NCBI GenBank assembly: GCA_020080175.1
Contig: JAGHQL010000025.1
Location: forward strand, 102,501 to 166,500
Direction of reading: 5' to 3'
Length of the DNA: 64,000 nucleotides
DNA from: Glutinoglossum americanum
Taxonomy: Eukaryota; Ascomycota; Geoglossomycetes; Geoglossales; Geoglossaceae
Under the pieces are notes generated by a model. The model was given only the letters and a program-made list of their open reading frames with translations. It searched no databases and had not been told where the DNA came from. Shown in pieces: positions 47,227 through 57,492 of the stretch. Numbering within the stretch: position 1 is the first letter of the stretch; each line of letters opens with the position of its first letter. The translations under genes were made by a program, and so were the position numbers.

Positions 47227-48081
47227 TCATGAAGTATTCCTCAGCACACTGAACGCAACATTAACCAGCATCCCAGCCACAACCGCCATCTGCCTCCTCT
47301 TACTCCAAACCCCCTCCTCCCTCAACAACCACACCACCGCCCCCAACGGCCAAAAAAACCCCACCATAGTCCCCAACAACATATCCTCATACCCCCCACT
47401 CGGAACCCCGATCTCGTCCTCCCCAACCCCGCCGCCAATGCCCCCAGGCGCCACGCTCTCATCGATCCACCGATCCTCCAGCAACCGCATCTCGGCGGCG
47501 CCGGGCATCGTGTCCGGCGTGTAGGAGTAGGATTGGAGTTGCTCGAACTGCGCGCGGAGCTGGGCGACTTCGGCGGGGGTGAAGCCCGCGGTTAGGAGGC
47601 GGTCGAAGCCGCGGGGCTGGGGAGGGGGAGGGGGGGTCGCGTTGGTTGTGGTTGTTGTTGCGGAGGGGGTTGAGGCTGCGGTTTGTTCGGCGGTGAGTTC
47701 GGCGGGGGTGAGTTCGTCGCCGACGGAGCAACTTAGGAAGATAGTGTCCTGTTGTTGCTGCTGTGGCGGGGATTCTTCCGCCTCCCTGGCTTTCCCTTTC
47801 CCCTTCGGATCGACATGTCGCTGCCGTGGCGGCGGAGGTGGTAAGAGTGGTGGAAACACAGATCTGAGTGCGTCGGCAAGGGGGACTGTGTCTTGAAGGG
47901 TTTTCCCGGCGTGGAAGAGGCGGAGGCGTCGGGTTGAGGTCTCGGCGGGGCGGAGGAGGCGGATTCGTTGTTTTAGGAAGAGGGGGGTTTTTGTTTGGGG
48001 GGAGGGGATTGTGAGGGGGAGGTCTGGGGCCGAAGTGGAGAAACGAATCGTTAAGTTGAGAGGTGGGGTCATGGAGGACAT
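47227..48081 (-). CDS. dsc3: DSC E3 ubiquitin ligase complex subunit 3 (Dsc3)
   Basis: Single exon, 284 residues. The DSC complex of the Golgi/endosome cleaves-activates the SREBP homologue under low oxygen and degrades membrane proteins. Residues ~8-75 form a ubiquitin-like fold (LNLTIRFSTSAPDLPL, FLKQRIRLLRP, RRLRLFHAGKTLQDTVPLAD). A Pro/Gln/Thr-rich linker follows, then the DUF2407 C-terminal region with GFDRLLTAGFTPAEVAQLRAQF and WIDESVAPGG. Two membrane segments close the protein (residues ~234-253 and 262-280). This order matches Dsc3 of S. pombe and Aspergillus DscC. Convergent with VTI1, 283 bp apart. Confidence 0.92.
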   Translation of the reverse strand: MSSMTPPLNLTIRFSTSAPDLPLTIPSPQTKTPLFLKQRIRLLRPAETSTRRLRLFHAGKTLQDTVPLADALRSVFPPLLPPPPPRQRHVDPKGKGKAREAEESPPQQQQQDTIFLSCSVGDELTPAELTAEQTAASTPSATTTTTNATPPPPPQPRGFDRLLTAGFTPAEVAQLRAQFEQLQSYSYTPDTMPGAAEMRLLEDRWIDESVAPGGIGGGVGEDEIGVPSGGYEDMLLGTMVGFFWPLGAVVWLLREEGVWSKRRQMAVVAGMLVNVAFSVLRNTS

Positions 48082-48708
48082 TATGGTGTGTTGTTGATGC
48101 GAGTGGTGATGCGATATCCAGCGTGCTTATTCAAAGTAGAGGACTCGGAAGGGAGTTGGCATATGACAGACAGAAAACACCATAATTACATACATCACCA
48201 TTAGGCTAAAAACTGCAGCAACTAGTTCCAGTATCCATGTAATTCCATTTAATTCCATTATATGAGGTTCACGGAAATTTTCGCATTCGGTTGAGTACAT
48301 TAACTCCAGGTGTCAATCAAGCAATGCTAACGCATCTTGCCACCTATCGTATCTTCCCCCCTTATATTGGGCCGTGAGCAAAACCAAGAAATATTTCCCT
48401 TTATCCCAAATCCATTCATATAACTTTACTTACTATAAGGCCAGCAAAACCCAGTTACATATGACAATTGTGCATGAAGGATTGTGGGATTTTAAGCTTT
48501 GATAGATGGGGCTTTAACAGAGGCGTGAGTCTACCAACTAGCGCGTACATATTTTCATAGCCATAACTTCTCATTAGAGAAAGGTGAGAATCTGCTCTCT
48601 GTCTATTCTCTTGTCACATGATGCCCGCAATACTGTCAAAAAAGAAAACGCCGTAACCTGTATGCCTGCCTTGTAAAACTCGAGGAAATAATACAATATT
48701 CGCTTGCT
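48082..48708. other. Intergenic between ISA1 3' end and DSC3 5' end
   Basis: 627 bp, AT-rich. It holds the DSC3 promoter side and the ISA1 3' flank. No gene or distinctive element is seen. Confidence 0.5.
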
Positions 48709-49548
48709 CTATACCATGAATGATTCCCCGCATCCGCATTGCTCCTCTAAGTAACTGATTAGTACCAATTGGCCGTAAAGTAACGGAATACGCCACTCAC
48801 TAATGTTCGGATTCCGAAAGACAAACCGCCGGCTCAGCTTGTCCTCCACCCAATCCATCTCGCTACCGATAATGCTAAAAAGAGCCTTGCTATCAATCAA
48901 CACTTTGACTCCATCCTGTTCAACCATTTCATCAAACGCTCCGGGCTTCTGCACATATTCAAGGCTGTAGGACAAGCCACTACAACCACGGTTCTTAACG
49001 CCGATGCGTATGAGCTTGGGTTCCGGCTGTGAGAGAAGCGTTCGTAGCTGTTGGGTCGCAGATGGCGTCAACGTCATAGCAGCCTTGCGAGGTCGAAGTT
49101 TGCTACGAGGTTTTATGGCGGAGGTCGAGCTAACGGGAGTAGCTTCTGGGGCTGGTATTGGCTTAGCTGCTAACGGTTTCGGCGCTTGTACCTCAGGTTC
49201 GGTGAGACTGACAACACACTGTTCGTCTTGCGACTGATGGTCATGTTGACTGGCGAACTTGGGTGGTCTTGTGTCATTAACCTCTGGGATCCCACCAGCG
49301 ACGGATGGATCCGGAATACCAGCGTTCCGAGGTGGCGGAAGGGGATCAGCATCAAGTGTCTGCGGTCGGTGGACGGTGGCTGTTTGAAGGAGTCGTTTTG
49401 AGGAGAGCTGGTGTGGCCGAGAGGACGAGAAGTTGCGCACCAGTGTGCGAGAACAATGTGGCGAGCCGACAGCAGGCACAATTGTGGTTGTAAGTTTAAA
49501 CATAAACGATAATGTCGCCCTTTGAGAAAGTGCCATTCTACTATGCAC
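48709..49548 (-). CDS. isa1: Mitochondrial iron-sulfur assembly protein ISA1 (A-type carrier)
   Basis: Two exons, 49548-48801 and 48746-48709; 261 residues. ISA1 with ISA2 makes [4Fe-4S] clusters in mitochondria. The N-terminus is a basic, Ser-rich presequence (RTLVRNFSSSRPHQLSSKRL), followed by a disordered linker. The A-type domain begins near MTLTPSATQQLRTLL and has RIGVKNRGCSGLSYSLEYV (first ligand Cys) and, after splicing, NPNIKEQCGCGESF with the CGCG ligands. The 54-nt intron has no stop and keeps frame, so the unspliced frame is also open. Starts at 49548 and 49536 are both possible; the second (MALSQR) fits a presequence equally well. Confidence 0.93.
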   Translation of the reverse strand: MHSRMALSQRATLSFMFKLTTTIVPAVGSPHCSRTLVRNFSSSRPHQLSSKRLLQTATVHRPQTLDADPLPPPRNAGIPDPSVAGGIPEVNDTRPPKFASQHDHQSQDEQCVVSLTEPEVQAPKPLAAKPIPAPEATPVSSTSAIKPRSKLRPRKAAMTLTPSATQQLRTLLSQPEPKLIRIGVKNRGCSGLSYSLEYVQKPGAFDEMVEQDGVKVLIDSKALFSIIGSEMDWVEDKLSRRFVFRNPNISEWRIPLLYGQLVLISYLEEQCGCGESFMV

Positions 49549-49904
49549 TTGAGCGCACTCCAGTTGTTAGTAGTAGAGTAATTCTATATAGGTAGAGAGA
49601 AAATCAGTGGAGATAGGTTGATCGGCTCATGTCGGTTGCAATGCGGTAACTATCAAGCGGCTCTATGTTCACCAATTAACGGTGGTCGATTGTCAGCTGC
49701 AGATAGACACATGTATCAGTCACGTGCAAGGATGCCAACTTGCACCTAGCCCATTTCCAGTTCTATCATTTCAAGTTCAGCCGGAGATACAATAGTCGGT
49801 TTGGGAATTAGAGAATTTGCTCTCTGATGAGAGGCGGCTACGTTGGTATTGTGTTCTCTCCGCCACTTGATCTCGGCCACAAAGACAGCTTGCGAGCCTG
49901 AGGT
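49549..49904. promoter_or_regulatory. Divergent promoter of ISA1 and the ARMH3-like gene
   Basis: 356 bp between the two start codons. No specific motif is called. Confidence 0.4.
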
Positions 49905-52275
49905 ATGGAGCAATCTCCCCTCACACAGCAAGCCAGACCTGAATCCTTTCAGCCCAAAATTGTGAAGCTTTACGAATCTCTCTTCAAGGTGACAACTGCC
50001 AGCATTCCTGCAGGAGCGTTGCTAATAAGACCCCATAGGATGAGGAAGATGCAGATAAGTCTGAGGGTTTCTGGCGAGAGTTTTTCTTGCTACGACCGGA
50101 CCCTGCAAGTCTTCAACATATATTAGCAGACTTTAGCGCAGACGATCTGCTTCACCTTCAGGTTTTCTCCAAAATTGTAGAATTCCTTCTAGAGTAATGC
50201 TAAGTTAGTTGCAGGCTCAGACCCGTCAATTATTCAGTCATGCCGTGAGCTTCGTCAAAGCAGGGGTTGCTCCGTCGGACGAGATCGCACTTGATGTAAG
50301 CCTGGCCTTCTGAGTCCTTGAAATTCTACAAGCTTACAAGCCAGACCTTGACAGCGTTCTTAGGTGGTACCCTGAACAAGAAATATACCAATACGAGTTC
50401 GGACGTTATCACAGTTTTGGCGGGACTAGATCATGTAGATGCGATATTCACGGAGTTTGTTGCTGCCTTAGACAATATCATCAGGAATGGGCGGCACCGT
50501 ACGTTTACCTGTTCTTTCCCCCAGGGTAGCGTCTAATTGAGTCATAGTCGATTTACGGCAAAAGGCCATCGAGGTAGCGCTTTCAGTGACTTCCGGCGCA
50601 TATCAAACCGGCCTTCTCTCCTACTTGACCCACAGAGATCTCTTTCCCTCCCTGATGAAGGTAAGTGCCGCATGAGGATCCTTATAGGCCCGTTGCTAAG
50701 ATATTTATAGTACATTCAAGAATCAGATACTACAATCCGCATTCTCCAGCCGTTCGCCTTGCTAGGTTTGCTGGTAAATTACAACAAATTCGAGTTTCAG
50801 AATCCCTATCGATTACGGCTAGACGATTTTGTGAATGAAGCCATTATTCGAAAAATGGTTAAATCTATCGGTCAATCATCGAGTTCGTCGAGAGATAGAT
50901 ATGTAGCCATTCAGGATGATCTTCCAGAAGGTTGGAACCTAAATAGTACCTTGACGTTCCTCGGTCTTGGGGGGTTGGCGCCAGGAGCAAAACCCCCTGC
51001 ACCAGCTCCAAATCCAAATGCGGCAAAAGCACTGTTCGCGACACTGTAAGACCCCGCACTGGCTTCCCCGGCTCGGAATCCTTCCGCTGATCTTCGCAGG
51101 CCCGGCCCTGAAGCTACTATCTTACTCGCAACATATGACTTCACCCATGCAAATAAGCTATTCTGCTTCAACCTTGTTTCGTCCCCCGCTGAAAGCAAAC
51201 GGGAAGAGTCACCGTTTGGCGCATATTTGTCATTGACTTCGTACATTCTAAGTCATGCTCATCGATCGGTCCGGTCAACCTTATACGCCCACCTAAATCT
51301 TTTAGTGCTGCGGATTATCGTTGAAGACTCGGTTCTCCTGAAGCGTATATGTAGCGACGAGAGCAAGACAACCGTTCGACTATGCCGGCACAAACAACCT
51401 TACTTACCCTTAGTCAGAGGCGAGAGAGTTATCGCAGCTGCCATACTCGATACTGTGATTGATGGGATTAATCATAACCTTCGGCGTAGGCTTGATGTCG
51501 GCCTATACATGTTTGTCTTCCCTGCGTCCCCAGCGCTACCATTTAGACTTATGTTAACAAAGGGCTTTACAGTCATTGCATTGGCGTTCTATCACGGATG
51601 ATATCATTTCTTAGTAGAAGTCGTGTGCGGCTTGGTAAGGCTACCATAGTTCTTACTCCAAACCCCTATTCTCGCTATGCTAACATAGCTCGAAGTATAC
51701 CATTGGTCGGAGTTATGGCGCAGCATTCTTTCTCTTGTTCGCTTTCTTTCCTCCTACGCCTCAGACCTCAAATCCCTCCCCAACATCAACACCCTCCTAG
51801 ATAACCTCGTCAGCCTAGTTGCCCTAAGCCTTTCCACTGGCGATGCTTTCCTTCCAGGGCCTGCGGAGTACGATGATTTGTTCTACAAGCTCGTAGAAAC
51901 GGGTGATATCCTAGTGAAATTCAGAGACTTATGTAAGTCTCGTTTAGCACACATAATGACGCACTTTTAATCTAACTTCGGCGCAAAGACGAACTAGATA
52001 AACGTCCCTCCAATTCTATCGCAACCCTGATTTCTGTGTCTGAGCACTACTACCAACTGCTTACCTCTAATCAATCCAAGACACACTCCAAACATCTCTC
52101 ACCCCAACAAGTCTCCAACGTCATCAAGAGTGGTTACGAGACGCTCTCAATCACCGCCAAGGATGGTCTAGACTCATGGGATCGGTATCGCGAGGCAGAC
52201 GAGAGGGTTATGTTGAAGAAGGTAGCTAGGGCTGCAGTGGCAGATGTGAGAGCTTTGCTGAAAGGGGAGGATTAG
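49905..52275 (+). CDS. Armadillo-like helical protein, ARMH3/C10orf76 family (DUF1741)
   Basis: Ten exons inferred: 49905-49988, 50039-50161, 50215-50295, 50345-50498, 50548-50660, 50711-51045, 51100-51510, 51573-51634, 51696-51932, 51989-52275; 628 residues. Human C10orf76/ARMH3 works at the Golgi with GBF1 and PI4KB. Family-like pieces: KIVKLYESLFKDEED, FWREFFLLRPDPASL, TLTAFLGGTLNKKY, YQTGLLSYLTHRDLFPSLMK, FALLGLLVNYNKFEFQNPYR, LSYILSHAHRSVRSTLYAHL, NLRRRLDVGLY, RMISFLSRSRVRL, YHWSELWRSILSLVRFL. Phases all close. Two boundaries use weak signals: intron 7 has a GTTTGT donor and intron 8 an AAG acceptor; both were chosen because they restore the conserved RLxYHW join. It is the most intron-rich gene of the window. 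Confidence 0.86.
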
Positions 52276-53795
52276 GCATAGGGCCGAGCAAGAGCCGTGT
52301 TAAGGGAAATTTTGGGTGTTAAGTTCTATGCACTCGGGTCACCAAGTTGTTGATCTAGCGGCAGTCACCTAACGTATGAAACCGTATTTCAGCGGCGATG
52401 CAGCCTATAGAATTATTTTTCGTTTTCTTGAAAATACTTCCAATATTTCTTAGCACGAGTTAAGAGGTTTTGCTGGTCTGTCGCTCCAAATATATGTATA
52501 CCATTATTGCATCGCGGCGCTTAGTCTGCAGCGTGCCGAGGTCTTAGAGAGCAGACCTCATCGGAACCTATGGTATTCCTATTGGACAGGTCGTTTTGAG
52601 CCGCTAAACAAAGACGTTACAAATATCGGGCTGTGGCGTTGTTTATTGGGCAGGGGCAAACTCTGGACGATTTCGTCTCAGCCAATCGCTAAGTATATCG
52701 CTGAGGTACAGGCGCCCACCCTGGTGGATATTCAACACCCCATGACTCAAAGCTGATCATCAGCAAGAGAGCTATGGGGAGAGATGGTGGCGAAAGGGAT
52801 ACGCGTTTCAAGCCACGACAGGATATTCGCCCCAGGTAGAAACAACCTCTCCGCCAGTGAGGACCGACAATCGAAGACCTAACACGGGAAACAGGGCTAG
52901 CAGGTTGCCTAAGCGCAGTTTGTCCCTGACAGCTTGCACCGTGCTAGCTCTGAAAACCGGGAAAGAGCAAAGGCTACTGGTTAACAAAGCATCGCAGATC
53001 AATAGCGAGTGCTCTAGATCAATGATGATCTTAACATGGCCACCCCCACAACAATAGCGAAGGCGAACAAAAGAGAGATGCTATTGTTCATATGTCGATC
53101 TTCAAAGAATAGATGGTGCCCCCGAATGGAGGGATTTGAAATACCATCGACTTTCCATCGAGCACTACGGCGTCTATCTAAGGACCTACAATGTTCCAAT
53201 CGATCAACCATATTTAAAGTGCAAGTCTTTAAGCCGAAACAACTGTTGCATTCTTTGTCTCTCTTACGACTAGGATATACATGGAATCAGAGCTAAATAT
53301 TTATTTGATTCTTTAAACGCCCTGGGCAGTGTCAGAGTGACTGGCTGCTAAGCTTTCCGCCAATTCTTCAGGGCGCCGAGTTCCGCGCGCGCGAATGTCA
53401 GACAAAGCCCAATGTTCGACGGCTAGACAATAGAATATTCTGAAACGCGCTTGTTCGGGGTTTTTATTGTTTTGGGTTTACTATTTGCAGTTTGCGCAGG
53501 TACGAATTGACCGAAGAAATCCTTTATAGTGGTATGTACCCGCCCACCCATATTCTACTGTTTACTTCACTTTCCACTACCTCTTTTATCCCTCACAACT
53601 TTCCACCGTTTTATGATTTTCTTTTGTATCGGTTTTTCTCATCTGCGGGGTTACAAGATACATATTCACTCTTCGTCTTCGCTGCATTCACTTCTTTAAT
53701 TGTTAATACTATTTATTTCCAGGAACCAAGGACGACACCTATACTGAACGCTTCTGCTGGCCAGACTCAGACTTATCTTTCGAAAAGTTACTCAG
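52276..53795. other. Intergenic upstream of PRM1
   Basis: 1.5 kb between two plus-strand genes, with the PRM1 promoter and probably a 5' UTR. The frames at 52857-53057 and 53492-53866 have no domain; the latter overlaps the PRM1 start in another frame. A possible 5' UTR intron (GTACGA near 53499 to a CCAG near 53723) is only a guess. Confidence 0.45.
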
Positions 53796-56037
53796 ATGTC
53801 ATCAAGAAATCAACAGCCTCCGCCCTCTACCACTGTCCCATCTTATATACAGGCCGACAATTATGAGCTTCGGGATTGGCAAAATCAAAACATGGCGCGA
53901 CCTATTCCAAGCACAGACCTCACACCATACCTAGGTCTTCGTGCCCGCTTATCGCAAGTATGGATCACTGGTGGCTTGTTTTTGTTCCTTGTACTTGCGA
54001 GAGGACTTATAGCCATCGCAAGCTTGAATTCAGATCTTGCCTCTGCTAATAGGGAAGCTCTGCAAGCCTGCTCCGGAGTTGAGGACATGGGCAGTGCTAT
54101 GGCTTCCCTGCCACACTACATGTCAAAAGGCGTCAACGAGATTACGGCCAGCGGCGTGGAAAAAGCCGTCAACGGTCTTATGTCAATGGTGCTTCTTAGC
54201 GTCACCGCTGTTGAGGAGATCGTGCTCTTCGTTATACATCTCCTGTACTCGACTTACCTCTGCCTAATCACCTTGGCGGTTCGGGGAAGCCTAGAAACAG
54301 CAGTGAAGGTCGCCCACGATGTGACCGATTTCCTCAACAAGACCCTAGGTGATATCTCAAATGATATCACCAAAGACGTCAGTGGCTTCCAAGACGACGT
54401 CAACAAGTTTATCGGCGGGGTCACCAATCTTGGGGGTCTGCTTGGATCTGATTCGAAGCCACCGACAATAGACCTCACCCCTTCGATCGACAAGCTGACT
54501 AACCTACGACTTCCATCCGATCTAAATGAAGGTCTAGACAAACTGAACAGTTCGATGCCAACGTTTGACCAAGTACAGAACTTTACCGACAATGTGATCA
54601 GGTTCCCGTTTGAGGAGCTAAAAGTGAGTTTAGCCGCCATCGGTAGTTTGGCGTAATATACTGACGCATTACCAGAAATTGATTAACGAATCTCTTGTGG
54701 GATATAAATTTGATCGATCCGTCTTTCCTGTGCCACAAAAGGAGCAGCTGAGCTTCTGCTCACAAGGTAATGGCATCAGCAAATTTTTTGACGGGCTCAT
54801 GCACATCGTTGCAGTTGCCAAGAAGGTCTTTATCGTTGTCGGCTGTATTCTGGCTGTCCTTGTCTGCATCCCCATGGCGTTCTGGGAAATTTGGCGCTGG
54901 AGATCTCTCAACAAACGTGCCCAACTTGTCCACCAGCAAACACATGACCCGATAGACGTTATTCAGATCGCTTCCCAACCCTACAGATCCACTCTTGGCC
55001 TCAGGCTAGCTTCCAAATTCAGCTCTCCTCGACGCCAGATTCTTGTCAGATGGTGTGTTTACTATGCGACAACGACTCTTGCCCTGCTCCTCCTCGGTCT
55101 CGGCTTAGCAGGTTTGCTTTCCTGCCTCTTCAAGTACATCCTCCTAAAGGTTATTGAGAGGGAGGTGCCAATTCTTGCGGGCGAGGTCGGAAATTTCACT
55201 GACAAGGTTGTTGGGATCTTAAACAACGCATCCGAAAAATGGGCAATCGGCGCCAACAAAGCACTCGCCTCAACGAACAACGATATAAATAACGAGCTAC
55301 TTGGCTGGGTCAATACTTCCACAACCGCTGTAAATAGCACCCTCAACGCTTTCGTGAGCCAGACGACAGATTTGCTCAACACCACGTTTGGTGGCACTGT
55401 TCTCTACGAGCCCATCCAAGGGGTCTTCGATTGCCTCATCGGCCTCAAGGTCGCTGGAATCGAAAAGGCCCTCACCTGGGTCCACGACAATGCCCACGTT
55501 GACTTCCCTAGCCTTCCTAGCGATACTTTTACCCTGGGCGCTGCCCTATCCATCGCGTCAGACAACAAGAACCCGGCAGAGAGTTTCCTAGCAGACCCCG
55601 GTAGCGAGACCACCGACAAGATTACCAACGTCCTAAAACGCGTGACTAGCTCTCTTGAGGGTGACATCCGGACCGATGCCATCCTCTCCTCCGTTATCAT
55701 AGCCGCTTGGGTTGTCATTGTCCTCATCGGCATCATCCGCGTTCTGATATCTTTTTTCGGTCGCGACAGGACTCGCGGCGAGGGAGGCAGGCCGGCATAC
55801 ACCGGTGATAACCGTGGGACCCTCATGGAGAAGGGCTCTCCGCGCAGTTCTCCTGGGAGATCGTTCGCTGAATTCGGGCAGCCAGTGAGTCCGATAGTGC
55901 CAACGCAGCCTACAAGCATGAGGAGTACGGGTTTTGGAAACGAGAAGCTCGGCTGGGCTGGCCAAAGAAATGATGCCAGTGTCGGCCTTGGCCACCAGCG
56001 GAAAAGCAGTGCTGGGCTCATGACTAATGACAGATGA
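53796..56037 (+). CDS. prm1: Plasma membrane fusion protein PRM1
   Basis: Two exons, 53796-54623 and 54676-56037; 729 residues, as usual for Prm1. It assists plasma-membrane merging during mating and vegetative hyphal fusion. Seen: LTPYLGLRARLSQVWITGG near the first hydrophobic segment, then several membrane stretches (about residues 60-75, 130-165, 325-345, 400-430 and 610-635) separated by two large extracellular-type loops rich in N-linked sites (LNNAS, NTSTTAVNSTLN, LLNTTFGG) and a conserved Cys in LSFCSQGNG. The C-terminus is a cytosolic, Ser/Pro/Gly-rich tail. The 52-bp intron lies between LK and KLINESLVGYKF. The start ATG follows ACTCAG and gives the family N-terminus. Confidence 0.94.
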
Positions 56038-57492
56038 TCAAGACAGTTTCATCCATTTTGTCTTTCCTTCCTTCTGTTTAAGCCGGATTTAAGGTTTTCT
56101 TCGACCGAACTTGTTTCATTTAAGGCGTAAAGCAGGCACACCACACGGCTTTCTTAATCCCATTTCCTTTCCAATTCGCGCACGGATAAACACTACATTC
56201 GATCAGACATGGCAGCGATGCCCACGGCTCTTTTTTCACGATTTTCCTTTGCAAATCTGCATCTCTCTTTGTAGCGGCAGCAGTAGCAGTGCTGACTGTC
56301 TGCCTGTCTTTGTTGCATACCCCTACATCACCATAACCGTGCTGTACGGCTGAGATTGCTCTCTCCCTCCAGGGAAGCAGACGAGTGGAAGGTCCGTAAG
56401 TCAGCCAGGCAGTCAGTAATCATTACCCCATACCTCCACTAGGCCATCTAGTCAAACCTTTGGTTTTACGCTCCTCTCGATGGAATGAGGGATGGTGTGG
56501 TTGGATACCCAGCTCGCTCTACTGCAGCTTAACAGTTTATAGTGGCGAAGCCGTAGATAGAATGAGCTTGCATGATAGGTACTATTAGTTATTTTCCTGA
56601 GGAAAGGATAATTGAACAAAAATCTTCCCGAAACAGTGCCCTTTACCACAGGCTATGCCCACCTTCAGATAATATTGCAACATCGAAAGCTTGAAAGAAT
56701 GTCCACTAGGGTAATTTCTCTAATACTGCAACTTTTCTTTTTATTACCGTTTACTAGAATAGCCACGATTCCAGTTTTCCCGTCACAAGCATCTCCTCCT
56801 ATCCCTCCCGCCCCCAGAATGTCGCAAGTTTTTTTTATGCAGCATTCCAGCCCGCGGTCAGCCAAATAAATAAAACCAAGAGTTACGGTACGCAAAGTAA
56901 TTATCTCGGGGAAAAATAAAAATTAAAAAGACATCTGATAGCGCAAGATGCTACCATAGGACATTGTACCGTCAGTTGAAATATTTATGTCACAGCACTT
57001 TTGCGTCTGTTGTTGCTGGGATAAAACTTTTTTTTTTTCCAAATTTCGCCCGATTTTTGCCCCGCGGTAAATTTCTCATGTTCAACCCCAATTCTCAATG
57101 GTGGGGTGAGTTGGGCTGGAGAAATGAGGGAGCAATGTCTTAAAATACTCCAGCTGCATGCCTTTGGTTTATCTTTTAATTTTTATTTTTACTACTTGGG
57201 ACTTGATCCGGTGTGGAGAAGAGGAGGGCGGGCGACCTCCTCGTTAGGGGTAGGAGGTGGCCTTCAAAGCGTGGATTTCGCTTGGGGAAAGATGATGTGA
57301 AAACCGCAAAGCAGTGTCCCATTTGCGAATATGCACAAATACACTCAAGGTCCTACACAGATCGCAGGTTCCCTTGCTTCCTTTGCGTCATAGTAACCCT
57401 TCCCTAATCCAAGCTCGACGTGCCCATAGCTGATAAGAATGAAACGCAGAGACGAATACCGGTTCATAAAGTCATTCCAGGTCATGAGTTCA
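56038..57492. other. Convergent intergenic region
   Basis: 1.45 kb between the stops of PRM1 and xanthine dehydrogenase. AT-rich with a T run at 57028-57039. No RNA gene or conserved frame is seen; small frames on both strands overlap each other and carry no domain. Confidence 0.5.

Noticed and set aside
53492-53866. 124-codon frame overlapping the PRM1 start
   Set aside because: It lies in a different frame from PRM1, is rich in Phe/Ser/Thr from pyrimidine tracts and has no domain; it is probably 5' leader.
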